From the NCBI RefSeq assembly GCF_900094625.1, contig NZ_FMAJ01000005.1:372001-436000 (forward strand): 64,000 nt of DNA, written 5' to 3'. How positions within the stretch are numbered: position 1 is the first letter of the stretch; each line of letters starts with the position of its first letter. The notes under the pieces were generated by a model. The model searched no databases. It saw only the letters and a program-made list of their open reading frames with translations, and was not told the origin of the DNA. Positions 53,776-62,777 of this stretch are shown in pieces. A program made the position numbers and the translations under genes. Source of the DNA: Rhizobium aethiopicum (lineage in GTDB: Bacteria > Pseudomonadota > Alphaproteobacteria > Rhizobiales > Rhizobiaceae).

Positions 53776-54007
53776 GCCGCAACTCTGATTGCCGATGGTC
53801 GAACCGGAGCCGAAGCCGCATGTGGGCGGCCTGATCTCGGAAACGCGGACACTGGCGACGGTGGAAGAGGTTCCCGGTTGCAGTCGTCGGGAGCCGACAT
53901 CAGGGTTGGCCGCAGGCGGGCGGCAGCAAAGCTCATCGCCTGATGACTGGAGAGCTGAATTGGGAGCCAATGCCGTAATCCGTCGCCCGCCTCGTCGAGG
54001 CGCTTAG
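53776..54007 (+). pseudogene. Decayed PAAR gene
   Basis: The piece MVEPEPKPHVGGLISETRTL followed by ATVEEVPGCSR lines up with MVDPGPRPHAGGP and the following residues of the intact PAAR gene at 50877. The metal-site Cys/His residues after that point are lost and the rest is out of frame. Its position after immunity remnants repeats the order immunity then PAAR seen at 50.1-51.2 kb, so a whole effector cassette may once have stood here. Confidence 0.6.
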
Positions 54008-54131
54008 TTTCTGATGGTACGGACGTAGCATCGCAGCGCGCTCCAACCGACCAGCGCGGGAGAGTGTGGCTCTGTGGGTGCATGCGCAGCTGCCGGCGCC
54101 CTGATCCAATTCGCGCCGCTTAGTCATGATC

Positions 54132-54160
54132 AAAAAGCGCAGAGACTATCCGCTCTGCGC
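54132..54160 (-). terminator. Terminator-like hairpin on the minus strand
   Basis: Read on the minus strand, GCGCAGAG (54160-54153) and CTCTGCGC (54144-54137) form a perfect 8-bp stem with an 8-base loop, followed by TTTTT (54136-54132). This is the form of an intrinsic terminator. No minus-strand gene is visible upstream of it until the aldo/keto reductase at 57.2 kb, so it is probably a relic or serves an unannotated transcript. Confidence 0.5.
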
Positions 54161-54372
54161 GAAAAAGAGCCAGCCTGCGGAGGCGGTGAAGGATTTCGTT
54201 AAGCGTTACCGCCTTGGATGGGGTCGCTTCTGTCACCCAGCTTTGCTCGAATGTGGCGGCGGCGAGATCGGTCGGCAGGCTTATGGGAATACGACATGGT
54301 TCATAGCAGTTTTGCTCTCATGCCCCACTGCGGGTCCTGCGGCAACGGTGTTTCCTTCTAGGGCCGGTGCGC

Positions 54373-54768
54373 ATGGTCGAGACAACGAACGGCCCCGGCC
54401 AGGGTATGAAGTATCGCGACCGCGAGGCCGGGGAAGCGGTGACCGATCCCGATCAGAAAGCCAGATTCTGTGCTGAAATCGCGGCATTGGTCCCTGCCGT
54501 CATCTGCGGTGATCTGACGAGGCGCATGAGTGACGACTATGCGGATTCGGATTTTCGCCGTTCGGCAACCATTCTCAATGAACTGGTCGCGGTGATTCAT
54601 GACAATCTGTCCGATTTCAATGCGGCGATGGCCGCTCTCTCTCAAGGGGATCTCCAGGCCGGCATGCGGGACAAACATCGCGGCGCGTTTGGACAGTTGC
54701 AAAAGAATTTCAATCTGGCTCTGGCGACGGTCCGCACGGTGCTTGGCGAACAAGGCTCCGATCAGTCG
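54373..54768 (+). pseudogene. HAMP-domain chemoreceptor fragment
   Basis: About 132 codons read as one or two HAMP-like linker domains of a methyl-accepting chemotaxis protein: CAEIAALVPAVICGDLTRRM, then LSDFNAAMAALSQGDLQAGM and FGQLQKNFNLALATVRTVLG. The sensory and membrane parts before it and the signalling hairpin after it are absent. The frame runs on into unrelated sequence. It is interpreted as a fragment left by recombination, not a working receptor. Confidence 0.6.
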
Positions 54769-54776
54769 CGGAGAGG

Positions 54777-54929
54777 GCGACGAAGTTCCGCCGCATGCTC
54801 GCGCGCTCCGGATCGAATGAGGTCGCTTTCGAAATCCGGGCCTCCGACGAGGATTCTCGGCCGATTCCTTCGCCGCCGCACGATCTCTGGCTGACGCTTG
54901 CCGAGGCTCTGGCGCGCTTGTCGGTCTGA
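54777..54929 (+). pseudogene. Unassigned gene tail fragment
   Basis: A 50-codon frame with coding-like third positions, ATKFRRMLARSGSNEVAFEI followed by PHDLWLTLAEALARLSV and a stop, in a different phase from the HAMP fragment just before it. It has no start of its own and I do not recognise it. It may be the C-terminus of a gene whose front was deleted when the HAMP fragment arrived. Confidence 0.3.
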
Positions 54930-55035
54930 GTGCAAACGCACCACGATGGACTAACCTCTGCAGTTCGACATTGCCTTTCCCTTGGAAGGGCCGATTGTTA
55001 ATGTCGCCTCGAAATGTCTTTGAGACCGAGGAGAT

Positions 55036-55745
55036 ATCCTGTTCTTGATTGGAGGTCGCGTGAACAACTACCAAGCAAGGCTCGATTCCATCGTCGAGGA
55101 CTTCGGCGCCCCGGAAAGCGGGACTGCCGCCCCTGATGTCGGATCCTATCAGGACAAGGTACCGGAGGCGCTGATCGACTTCTGGCAGCAGAATGGCATC
55201 GGTACCATTCTCGACGGCTATTTCCAACTCTGCGATCCTGCCCGATATAGCGGCATCCTGAAACTCGTCTTCGCTGGTGCCCCCCATTATCCATCCCGAG
55301 CAGACGCATGTCCTGGGCTTCGGCGCATTCGGAAGGATCATCGCGTGGAATGAAGTTCATCAGAATGTGACCATCGATCTTGTGAAGGGACAGGTGTCGT
55401 GCCAGGCGCTGGTCAACGGCAAGACCTACGATCCTAATCTTGCCGTTACCAGCGAATTGATGCTGCTCGACAGTCCGACATTCGACGAATACGATGCCGA
55501 CGCCCAAAAGCTTTTCAAGCCGGCGCGTTCAAAGCTTGGCAAGCTCGGCGTGGGGCAGATCTATGGGTTCAAACCAATCCTGGCGCTGGGCGGCAACCGG
55601 GATTTGGCAAATCTGGTGATCTGCGAAGCGTTGCCGCATATTGGATCTTGGCGCAAGCGCATGAGATGCTATTGATGGACAACGCCTCTTTCCCACCGCA
55701 GTCGGTACGTCCGATCGGAAGCTGATGCTAGGCGCCGGCTTGAGC
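55036..55745 (+). repeat. Diverged direct duplication of 50102-50811 (Tdi-type gene with flanks)
   Basis: The block around the second Tdi-type copy repeats that around the cognate immunity gene. Both have TTGGAGGTCGCGTGAA at the start and the same AACTA-CAAGCAAGGCTCGATTC run. After the stop, similar CTGATGC-AG-CGCC-G-TTGAGCAG sequences follow. By eye the two are roughly four-fifths identical, flanks included, so a block rather than only the coding region was copied. Confidence 0.75.
55060..55725 (+). pseudogene. Tdi-type immunity gene copy with two frameshifts
   Basis: GTG 55060 behind TTGGAGG starts a protein nearly colinear with the cognate immunity protein (KVPEALIDFWQQNGIGTILD). A C6 run at 55281-55286 seems to hold one C too many: removing it joins LKLVFAGAP to IIHPEQTHVLGFGAFGRIIA. 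A second shift near 55645 is needed to pass from EALPH to ILAQAHEMLLMDNASFPPQS and the stop at 55725. Otherwise the copy is well preserved, so decay is recent, or the homopolymer calls are wrong. Confidence 0.8.
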
Positions 55746-55765
55746 AGAGGGAGCCAAGGCTTTTC

Positions 55766-56440
55766 ATGGAGCAATATCGGGAAAAACTGGAGGCCGTAAT
55801 AGCCAAGTTCACTGCCGCTGGGGCCGAGAAGGGCCACGGCGGTGCGGCGGATCCGCGCAAGTACGAAGGACGCCTCCCCACATCGGTCTTCCAACTCTGG
55901 GAAAGGCTCGGCTTCGGTGTTTTTCTGGACGGCTATTTTCAACTTTGCGACCCGGACACCTACCGTCCGATCCTTGATCAGGCACTGGGGCGCGACTCTG
56001 ATCTAGAGCCAAGCCGGACACATCCGGTCGGCTTCAGCGCATTTGGCGAAATCATCGCCTGGAACGAGGACCACCGTGATGTCCGGGTCAATCTCGTTGA
56101 CGGCCAGGTATCCTGCCGTTGGCTTTTTGCGCCCAAGAGTGGAATCGATCCAAATATAACGCTTTTGACGCGCCTGCTGCTGGCCGACGACGCTTCCTTC
56201 GATCCACTCGACGCGAAGGGGAAGCCACTTTTCAAGTCCGCCCGGTCGCGGCTCGGCAAAGTGGGGCCTGGGCATATGTACGGCTTCAAACCTATTCTCG
56301 CTTTCGGCGGCAATCGCACCGCCGCTTCGCTCGTTGCCTGCGAAGCCTTGCCACATATGAGCATTCTGGCGCAGGCACAGAACCTCAAACTCATGGGCAT
56401 GAATTCATATCCGCCGCGTGTGGTGCGGACGATCGGGTGA
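55766..56440 (+). CDS. Tdi-type immunity protein homologue (GAD-like/DUF1851)
   Basis: An intact 224-residue homologue: RLPTSVFQLWERLGFGVFLD, GYFQLCDPDTYRPILDQALG, VGFSAFGEIIAWNEDHRDVR and LGKVGPGHMYGFKPILAFGG match the cognate protein segment by segment with clear divergence. No effector gene accompanies it. It most likely protects against a related DNase made by competitors (orphan immunity). It follows the frameshifted copy by 40 bp in the same direction, and both could share a transcript. Confidence 0.88.
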   Translation: MEQYREKLEAVIAKFTAAGAEKGHGGAADPRKYEGRLPTSVFQLWERLGFGVFLDGYFQLCDPDTYRPILDQALGRDSDLEPSRTHPVGFSAFGEIIAWNEDHRDVRVNLVDGQVSCRWLFAPKSGIDPNITLLTRLLLADDASFDPLDAKGKPLFKSARSRLGKVGPGHMYGFKPILAFGGNRTAASLVACEALPHMSILAQAQNLKLMGMNSYPPRVVRTIG

Positions 56441-56494
56441 TCGGCGACCGGCGCCTGCGTTGTTTGCATGAGCCCGAAAGATAAGGCAACAATA

Positions 56495-57169
56495 ATGAGC
56501 GAACTTTTCGTTACCTATCAAAATGCTTTGAAGAATTTTGGCGAACCGCAGGGCGGATCATCGTTGCCGCCAGCTATCTTGGATGCCTACCGCGGTCGTA
56601 TTCCGGATAGTTTTCTTGACTTTATGAGCCTTTATCCCGCTGGAAAATGGCTCCAGGGCTATTTCCAGTTCTGCAATCCGGAGGAGTATAAATCGGTCCT
56701 GGCGCTAATTCTTGGCGGCGATGAGGACCTGAAGCCGGAGCGAACGCATGTTCTCGGATTTTCGGCTTTCGGGGAGATAGTCGCCTGGAACGAAGATTAT
56801 AAAACCATCAAAATCAATATGCTTTATGGACGCGTCAGCTGCTCGGAATTGTTTTCGCCCGAGCCTGATATGGACTCTAAAATCACGTTGGGCATCGTGA
56901 TCGGCAATGTGAACGCAGAGTCCTACGACAATCCCGACGAGCAGGGAAAGCCGATGTTCAAACGTCTCCTCAGCGCACATGGCGAATTGGAGGTGGGGCA
57001 AATCTATGCGCCCAAACTCCACCCGGCTCTGGGCGGGCCGATCACTATCGACAACCTCCGCCCGGCAGGCGCACTCGCGGCGATGACGATTGCGGCCCAA
57101 GCAGCGCCCTTCACTCTTTACAACACCACCATACCTGCGGTCCCGGCGGTGCGCGACGTAGGTGCATAA
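56495..57169 (+). CDS. Tdi-type immunity protein homologue, more diverged
   Basis: A 224-residue protein from ATG 56495 (AAGG eight bases upstream; ATG 56468 also possible). RIPDSFLDFMSLYPAGKWLQ, GYFQFCNPEEYKSVLALILG, HVLGFSAFGEIVAWNEDYKT and ELEVGQIYAPKLHPALGGPI keep the fold pattern, but many positions differ from the other copies. Base composition is lower in GC than the secretion genes, which supports separate acquisition. It ends the array; no effector is linked. Confidence 0.87.
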   Translation: MSELFVTYQNALKNFGEPQGGSSLPPAILDAYRGRIPDSFLDFMSLYPAGKWLQGYFQFCNPEEYKSVLALILGGDEDLKPERTHVLGFSAFGEIVAWNEDYKTIKINMLYGRVSCSELFSPEPDMDSKITLGIVIGNVNAESYDNPDEQGKPMFKRLLSAHGELEVGQIYAPKLHPALGGPITIDNLRPAGALAAMTIAAQAAPFTLYNTTIPAVPAVRDVGA

Positions 57170-57198
57170 AGGAGGTAAGTCGGAGTCCTATGGCTTGA

Positions 57199-58224
57199 TT
57201 AACCTCCGACCGGCGCATCACCTCGCATCAGTCCGAGCGATTTCAGCTCCTCCCAAAGCTCGCGAGGGATATGTCTGTTCCGCGCCCGGTCGTTTGACGC
57301 CACTTGATCGATCGACTGGCCGCCTGGGATGACGGAAACGACAGCCGGATGGAAGAGTGGAAAGTTGAGAGCCGCGTCCGAGAGGGCGAGATTGTATTTC
57401 AGGCAGACGTGCTCGATACGCCGGACTTTGTCGAGGATGTGTGACGGGGCGTCGGAGTAATTATATTGCGCGCCGGCAATCGGGCCTGTCGCCAGTATGC
57501 CGGAATTATAGGGCCCGCCGAGCACGATGCCGATATTGCGGGCGACGCACATGGGAAGGAAGGATTCCAGCGCCTCCTGCTCGAGTAGAGTATAGCGTCC
57601 GGCAAGCAGAAACAGGTCGAAGTCGCCTCGCTCGGCAAGCGTCTGGCACATCTCCCACTCGTTTATTCCGCCACCGATGGCTTTCACCACTCCCTGGTCG
57701 CGCAGCGAGATCATGGCCTGATACCCACCGCTCATGAATTGTTCGACATATTGCTCGCAGACCGCCTGGGTGCCGTGATTGAAGACATCCAGATCGTGCA
57801 CGAACAGAATATCGAAGCTGTCGAGCCCCGTGCGCTCGAACGAGGCTTCGAAAGATCGCATGACTCCATCGTAGCTGTAGTCGAAAACCTCTCGGCGATT
57901 GGGAGTGTCGAAGAATTTGCCGATGCCGGTCCGCTGTTCGGGTCGGCAGACTTTGAGGAGCCTGCCGACTTTGGTCGACACCACGAAGTCTCTGCGCTGT
58001 TTCGTTGCGAGGAACCGGCCAACCCGCCTCTCGGCGAGGCCAAGCCCGTAGAGCGGCGCGGTGTCGAAGTAGCGGATGCCGTGTTGCCAGGCCGCATCCA
58101 AGACTACTTCCGCCTCCTCATCGGTTATCGCCCGATAAAGATTGCCGAGCGGTGCGGTGCCGAACCCGAGTTCTGTAAAGGCCAGCCCGCCGTCGCCCCT
58201 GCGATCCCAATGTCGCGTCCTCAT
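57199..58224 (-). CDS. Aldo/keto reductase (aldose/L-fucose dehydrogenase-like)
   Basis: A 341-residue aldo/keto reductase. The barrel start ELGFGTAPLGNLYRAITDEE, catalytic Asp and Tyr in RYFDTAPLYGLGLAERRVG, Lys in VVSTKVGR and His in ILFVHDLDVFNHG are in place. The pattern is closest to the bacterial D-threo-aldose/L-fucose dehydrogenase branch. ATG 58224 has GGAG seven bases upstream and is preferred to ATG 58239. It is convergent with the immunity array and appears unrelated to it. Confidence 0.88.
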   Translation of the reverse strand: MRTRHWDRRGDGGLAFTELGFGTAPLGNLYRAITDEEAEVVLDAAWQHGIRYFDTAPLYGLGLAERRVGRFLATKQRRDFVVSTKVGRLLKVCRPEQRTGIGKFFDTPNRREVFDYSYDGVMRSFEASFERTGLDSFDILFVHDLDVFNHGTQAVCEQYVEQFMSGGYQAMISLRDQGVVKAIGGGINEWEMCQTLAERGDFDLFLLAGRYTLLEQEALESFLPMCVARNIGIVLGGPYNSGILATGPIAGAQYNYSDAPSHILDKVRRIEHVCLKYNLALSDAALNFPLFHPAVVSVIPGGQSIDQVASNDRARNRHIPRELWEELKSLGLMRGDAPVGG

Positions 58225-58494
58225 GTCAAGGCTCCGCATTCCATATTCGTTTGCTGCTCGTGCTCGACACTGCATTCTAACCAATAACGCTTCTGGGTGG
58301 AATCGAGCCTGAGAAACCTCGGTCTGCGATGGTCCCGGACAAGGGCGCCTCATCCAGCCGGATCCCGCAGAAGAGCGGTATATTCGGTGCATTCGCCGGT
58401 GAATGGCGCAACCAGCTGTCCGACTTAACGAAGCCCAAACCAGTGTTGTCGTATGACATGTTTGTTACATGGTTTGGAAGGTGGACCCAACGCG

Positions 58495-60381
58495 GTGAAT
58501 GGCATCTGGACGCAATTTGGTGGCAACCTTTCCTTCGTGTCTCTGGCGATGTCGCTCTGGGCGCTCTTTTCGATCCAGTTTCAGCGTCGTTCCTTCACGC
58601 AGGAGAAGATCGCGTTCGGGATAATAGCCGGCGGCGCCTCCATCGGATCCATATTGCTCGCGATCGAGTTTCATCCCGGCATCTATATCGACCTCAGATT
58701 TTCGCCGCTTGCATTGGCCGGCATGTTCGGGGGGCCGATTGCGGCGGCTTTTGCCGCATCGCTGGCGATCGCCTTCCGTTTTGCCGTCGGCGGCACGGCG
58801 ATGGTCGATGGGATTATTACCATTGCATTCGCGGCTGGCATCGGCGTGGCCGGCCATTTCTGGACCCGCAAGAGATCTCCTAGCTTCACCGACGTTGTTC
58901 TGCTCGGCGTTGCCCTTGGCGCCACTCTGGTTGCCGCAATGGCCTTGCTTCCCACCCTTGTGACCGCCCGCGTGCTGGCCGGAGTGGGGTTTCCGCTGAC
59001 GGCCTTGAATTGTCTGGCAACCGTTCTGGGCGGCTTTGTCCTCCTGAAGACGCAACGATGGGAGCTCGAACGCAGCATTTTGGTGACGGCATTTTCGCAA
59101 TCGCCGGACTATCTCTATGTGAAGGATCGGAACAGCCGCTTCATCACCGTCAATGAAAACATGACACGCCTCTTCCGTTTCAGAACGACGGCGGAGATGA
59201 CCGGATTGTCGGATTTCAATCTGATGTCGCAGCCGCTCGCAGAAGAATTGTATCATCTCGAGCAGCAGGTGATGGAGACAGGGACGCCGCTGATCGACTC
59301 CACCGAGCGGATCGAAGGCCGTTTCCTGCTCGCTTCCAAAGTGCCGCTCAGGGACAAGCAGGGACGGATCATCGGCCTTGCAGGCGTGACGCGTGATGTG
59401 ACCGAGCGCACAGCGCTGGAGCGGGAGCTGCGCGAAAGCAAGAACCTGCTGTCACATGCGATGGCGAACATGTCCGACGGCATCGCGATGTACGACAGCA
59501 AAGGCTTTCTTCTGTTTTGCAATGATCAGTATCGCGACGCCTTCCCGCTGTCCGGCGATGGCCGCGTGGTCGGCGCGCACATCAGCGACATCCTGCGCCG
59601 CGTCGTCGAAACCGGCGAGCGGCCGGCTATCGCAGAGGGTGATCCGGAAGAGTGGATCAAGGCTGCCAGTGCGACGCTGCACAGCAATAAGGATGAAGAG
59701 GTTCAGCTTCACAACGGCGACTGGCGCGGCATCCGCACACGGATTGCGGGAGACGGTACGGCGATGGCCGTCGTCTCGGACATTACGGCGACCAAGCAGG
59801 CGGAAATCGCGCTCAGGCTGTCGGCGGAGCAATTGAAGAATCTTGCCGAGACCGACGGGCTTACCGGCATCGTCAATCGCCGCGCTTTCGACGAAGCCTT
59901 CGCGCGTGAGACTGCGGGCAGCGCCAGGAAAAACACGCCTTTCAGCCTGTTGATGGTCGATATCGATCGCTTCAAAGCCTATAACGATACCTATGGCCAT
60001 CCCGCCGGCGACCAATGCCTGCGCGTCGTCAGCAAGTGTCTGCGCCAGTCCGTCAGTCGGCCGGCGGACATCGTCGCGCGCTACGGCGGAGAGGAATTCG
60101 CCGTGTTCCTTCCCGATACCAGTGCCAAGGGGGCGATGATCGTCGCCGAACAATTCGCGCGACGCCTCGCCCAGGAGAATATCATTCATTCCGGCAGCGA
60201 ATTCGGCCGGGTCACCGCCAGCATCGGCCTATCCTGCGCGACCGGCGCGACCCTGCGGACCAGCCCGAACCGGTTGCTGGCCGAGGCCGACGCCGCGCTC
60301 TATGAGGCCAAGACACACGGCCGCAACCGCATCCTGGCACATGCCCCCGAAAACGGGCATGCCATGAAGGAAACCGGTTAG
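58495..60381 (+). CDS. Membrane-bound diguanylate cyclase (5TM, two PAS, GGDEF)
   Basis: About 628 residues. Five or six membrane helices form a 5TM-5TMR-LYT-type sensor (EFHPGIYIDLRFSPLALAGM is its signature). Then come a PAS domain (SPDYLYVKDRNSRFITVNEN), a PAS-7-like domain (MANMSDGIAMYDSKGFLLFC) and a GGDEF domain with LAETDGLTGIVNRRAF and active site RYGGEEF. An inhibitory RxxD site (RPAD) lies five residues before GGEEF. It should make cyclic di-GMP in response to an envelope signal. GTG 58495 has GGAAGGTGG upstream; ATG 58453 would extend it by 14 residues. Confidence 0.92.
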   Translation: MNGIWTQFGGNLSFVSLAMSLWALFSIQFQRRSFTQEKIAFGIIAGGASIGSILLAIEFHPGIYIDLRFSPLALAGMFGGPIAAAFAASLAIAFRFAVGGTAMVDGIITIAFAAGIGVAGHFWTRKRSPSFTDVVLLGVALGATLVAAMALLPTLVTARVLAGVGFPLTALNCLATVLGGFVLLKTQRWELERSILVTAFSQSPDYLYVKDRNSRFITVNENMTRLFRFRTTAEMTGLSDFNLMSQPLAEELYHLEQQVMETGTPLIDSTERIEGRFLLASKVPLRDKQGRIIGLAGVTRDVTERTALERELRESKNLLSHAMANMSDGIAMYDSKGFLLFCNDQYRDAFPLSGDGRVVGAHISDILRRVVETGERPAIAEGDPEEWIKAASATLHSNKDEEVQLHNGDWRGIRTRIAGDGTAMAVVSDITATKQAEIALRLSAEQLKNLAETDGLTGIVNRRAFDEAFARETAGSARKNTPFSLLMVDIDRFKAYNDTYGHPAGDQCLRVVSKCLRQSVSRPADIVARYGGEEFAVFLPDTSAKGAMIVAEQFARRLAQENIIHSGSEFGRVTASIGLSCATGATLRTSPNRLLAEADAALYEAKTHGRNRILAHAPENGHAMKETG

Positions 60382-60482
60382 ACTCGAATCCCGACAAGGC
60401 TTCACTCTCTTGATAGGATTCTTCTATCGTGCCATCGCGCGCACGCCCTTGATGTTTATCGCAGTTCGACAATACAGGGCGC

Positions 60483-62777
60483 ATGGACACAAAATTCATT
60501 GGGAAGAAATCGGCGGCAGCCGGCGGCTGGGGCGCTCTGAAAAGCTGCGGCAAGCAATTGCTGCAAAGCGGCATGCCCATTTCCGGGGCGCGGGCGATGC
60601 TGAAGGCGAACCAGCCGGATGGCTTCGATTGCCCGGGCTGCGCCTGGGGCGATCCGGAACACGGATCTTCGTTCGAATTTTGTGAAAACGGCGTGAAGGC
60701 CGTCGCCTGGGAGGCCACGGAAAAGCGGGCGACACCTGCCTTCTTCGCGGCAAGGACGGTCTCCGCGCTTCGCCAGCAGTCGGATTACGAGCTCGAGCTC
60801 AACGGCCGCCTGACGCATCCGATGCGCTACGATGCAGCAAGCGACCGTTACCTGCCGGTGGCGTGGGAGGATGCTTTCGCTGAAATCGGCAGCATCCTGC
60901 AGGGTCTCGATAATCCCGACCGGGCGGAGTTCTATACCTCCGGCCGCGCCAGCAACGAGGCTGCCTTCCTCTATCAGTTGTTCGTGCGGATCTACGGCAC
61001 CAATAATTTTCCCGATTGCTCCAACATGTGCCACGAGGCGAGCGGCATCGGCATGCGTCAGGCGATCGGTGTCGGCAAGGGCACCGTGCTGCTTGAGGAT
61101 TTCGAACAGGCCGACGCGATCTTCGTGATCGGGCAGAACCCCGGCACCAACCATCCCCGCATGCTCGGCGACCTGCGCCGGGCGGCGATGCGCGGAGCGC
61201 GGATCGTCGTCTTCAACCCGATCCGCGAGCGCGGCCTGGAGCGTTTCTCCGACCCGCAGGACAAGGCCGAGATGCTGCGTGGCGGCTCAACCGACATTGC
61301 CAGCCATTATCTCCAGCCGCAGCTCGGCGGCGACATGGCCGCGGTCAGAGGCATGGCGAAGGCGGTGCTGGCCGCCGAAGACGCGGCGGCCGCGGCCGGC
61401 CTATCCTCCGTTCTCGACCATGCCTTTCTTGCCGAACATTGCGCAGGTTTCGCCGAGTATCGGGCGGCGGTCGAGGCGACGAGCTGGGCTGAGATCGAAG
61501 ATCAGTCGGGACTGAGCCGGGAGGAGATCGAACGGGCGGCCGATGTCTATATCAAGGCCGAACGGGTTATCTGCACCTGGGCGATGGGTGTCACCCAGCA
61601 CCTGCATTCGGTGGCGACGATCCGCGAGATCGCCAACTTCATGTTCCTGCGCGGCAATATCGGAAGATCAGGCGCCGGTCTTTGCCCGGTGCGCGGTCAT
61701 TCCAACGTTCAGGGCGACCGGACCGTCGGCATCAATGAAAAGCCGTCGGATGACTTCCTCGATGCGCTGGAGACGCATTTCCGCTTCACCGTTCCGCGCC
61801 AGCATGGCCACAATGTCCTTGCCGCGATCGGTGCGATGCTCGACGGCTCGGCCGAGGCCTTCATCGGGCTTGGCGGCAATTTTGCCCGCGCAACGCCCGA
61901 CAGCTCGCTTGTCGAAAAAGCACTTCGGCGGCTGAAGCTGACGGTGCACATCGCGACCAAACCCAATCATTCGCATTTGATGCCGGGCGACGCGTCCTTC
62001 ATTCTGCCCTGCCTCGGCCGCACCGAGATGGATCTGAACGCCGCCGGCAATTCCCAGCTCGTCAGCGTCGAGGATTCGATGAGCATGGTGCATGGTTCCG
62101 CCGGCATCAATCGTCCGGCATCGCCGCATCTCCTCTCTGAAGTCGAAATCATCGCCGGTATTGCGCAGGCGACGGTCGGCTCCGCCGTGGTCGACTGGGC
62201 GGAACTTGCCGACGACTACGACCGCATTCGCGATCATATCGAGGCGACGATTCCCGGTTTTGAAAACTACAATGTTCGCCTGCGCAAGCCGCGCGGCTTC
62301 CATCTGCGCAACGCGGCTGCCCATCGGGAGTGGGAGACGCCGGAAGGCAAGGCATCATTCTCCTGCCAGCCGCTTCCAGAGGAGACGGTGCACCAGCGTG
62401 CTCGAAGGGGCGAGGGCCATTTCGCCCTGCAGACGTTCCGGTCACACGACCAATACAATACGACGGTCTACGGCCTCGATGACCGATACCGGGGCGTTTA
62501 TGGAGAGCGCCAGGTCATCTTCATTAATCCGGCCGACCTGAAGGCGATGAACGCCGAGGCCGGTGACCGCGTCGATGTGATCGGCGAGCATAGTGACGGC
62601 ATCGAGCGCGTCGCGCCGGATTTCCGCTTCGTGCCCTATGATATCCCGCGGGGCAGCATTGCCGGTTATTATCCGGAACTGAACGTCATCGTGCCGCTTG
62701 GCAGCGCCGGCGAGGAAAGCGACACGCCGACCTCGAAATCGGTCATGGTGTCCTTCCGCAAGCGAGATGCCGCGTGA
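60483..62777 (+). CDS. Molybdopterin oxidoreductase, FdhA/YdeP-like
   Basis: A 764-residue member of the molybdopterin oxidoreductase family, YdeP/formate dehydrogenase alpha-like branch. Visible are FDCPGCAWGDPEHGSSFEFC near residue 48, FYTSGRASNEAAFLYQLFVR, the cofactor-region FPDCSNMCHEASGIGMRQAI and the late RGVYGERQVIFINPADL. The N-terminal Cys motif is short, so a complete 4Fe-4S site is not certain. Substrate is unknown; YdeP relatives are linked to acid or oxidative stress. ATG 60483 is the first good start. Its stop overlaps the next gene. Confidence 0.9.
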   Translation: MDTKFIGKKSAAAGGWGALKSCGKQLLQSGMPISGARAMLKANQPDGFDCPGCAWGDPEHGSSFEFCENGVKAVAWEATEKRATPAFFAARTVSALRQQSDYELELNGRLTHPMRYDAASDRYLPVAWEDAFAEIGSILQGLDNPDRAEFYTSGRASNEAAFLYQLFVRIYGTNNFPDCSNMCHEASGIGMRQAIGVGKGTVLLEDFEQADAIFVIGQNPGTNHPRMLGDLRRAAMRGARIVVFNPIRERGLERFSDPQDKAEMLRGGSTDIASHYLQPQLGGDMAAVRGMAKAVLAAEDAAAAAGLSSVLDHAFLAEHCAGFAEYRAAVEATSWAEIEDQSGLSREEIERAADVYIKAERVICTWAMGVTQHLHSVATIREIANFMFLRGNIGRSGAGLCPVRGHSNVQGDRTVGINEKPSDDFLDALETHFRFTVPRQHGHNVLAAIGAMLDGSAEAFIGLGGNFARATPDSSLVEKALRRLKLTVHIATKPNHSHLMPGDASFILPCLGRTEMDLNAAGNSQLVSVEDSMSMVHGSAGINRPASPHLLSEVEIIAGIAQATVGSAVVDWAELADDYDRIRDHIEATIPGFENYNVRLRKPRGFHLRNAAAHREWETPEGKASFSCQPLPEETVHQRARRGEGHFALQTFRSHDQYNTTVYGLDDRYRGVYGERQVIFINPADLKAMNAEAGDRVDVIGEHSDGIERVAPDFRFVPYDIPRGSIAGYYPELNVIVPLGSAGEESDTPTSKSVMVSFRKRDAA

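Noticed and set aside
54126..54476. A 116-codon plus-strand frame from ATG 54126
   Set aside because: It begins inside the terminator-like hairpin and becomes Arg/Gly/Pro-rich shadow sequence of the HAMP fragment.
57170..57215. Terminator between the last immunity gene and the aldo/keto reductase gene
   Set aside because: GTCGGAG and CTCCGAC can pair over an 18-base loop, but the loop is long, there is no T-run and the stem overlaps the reductase stop; too weak to list.
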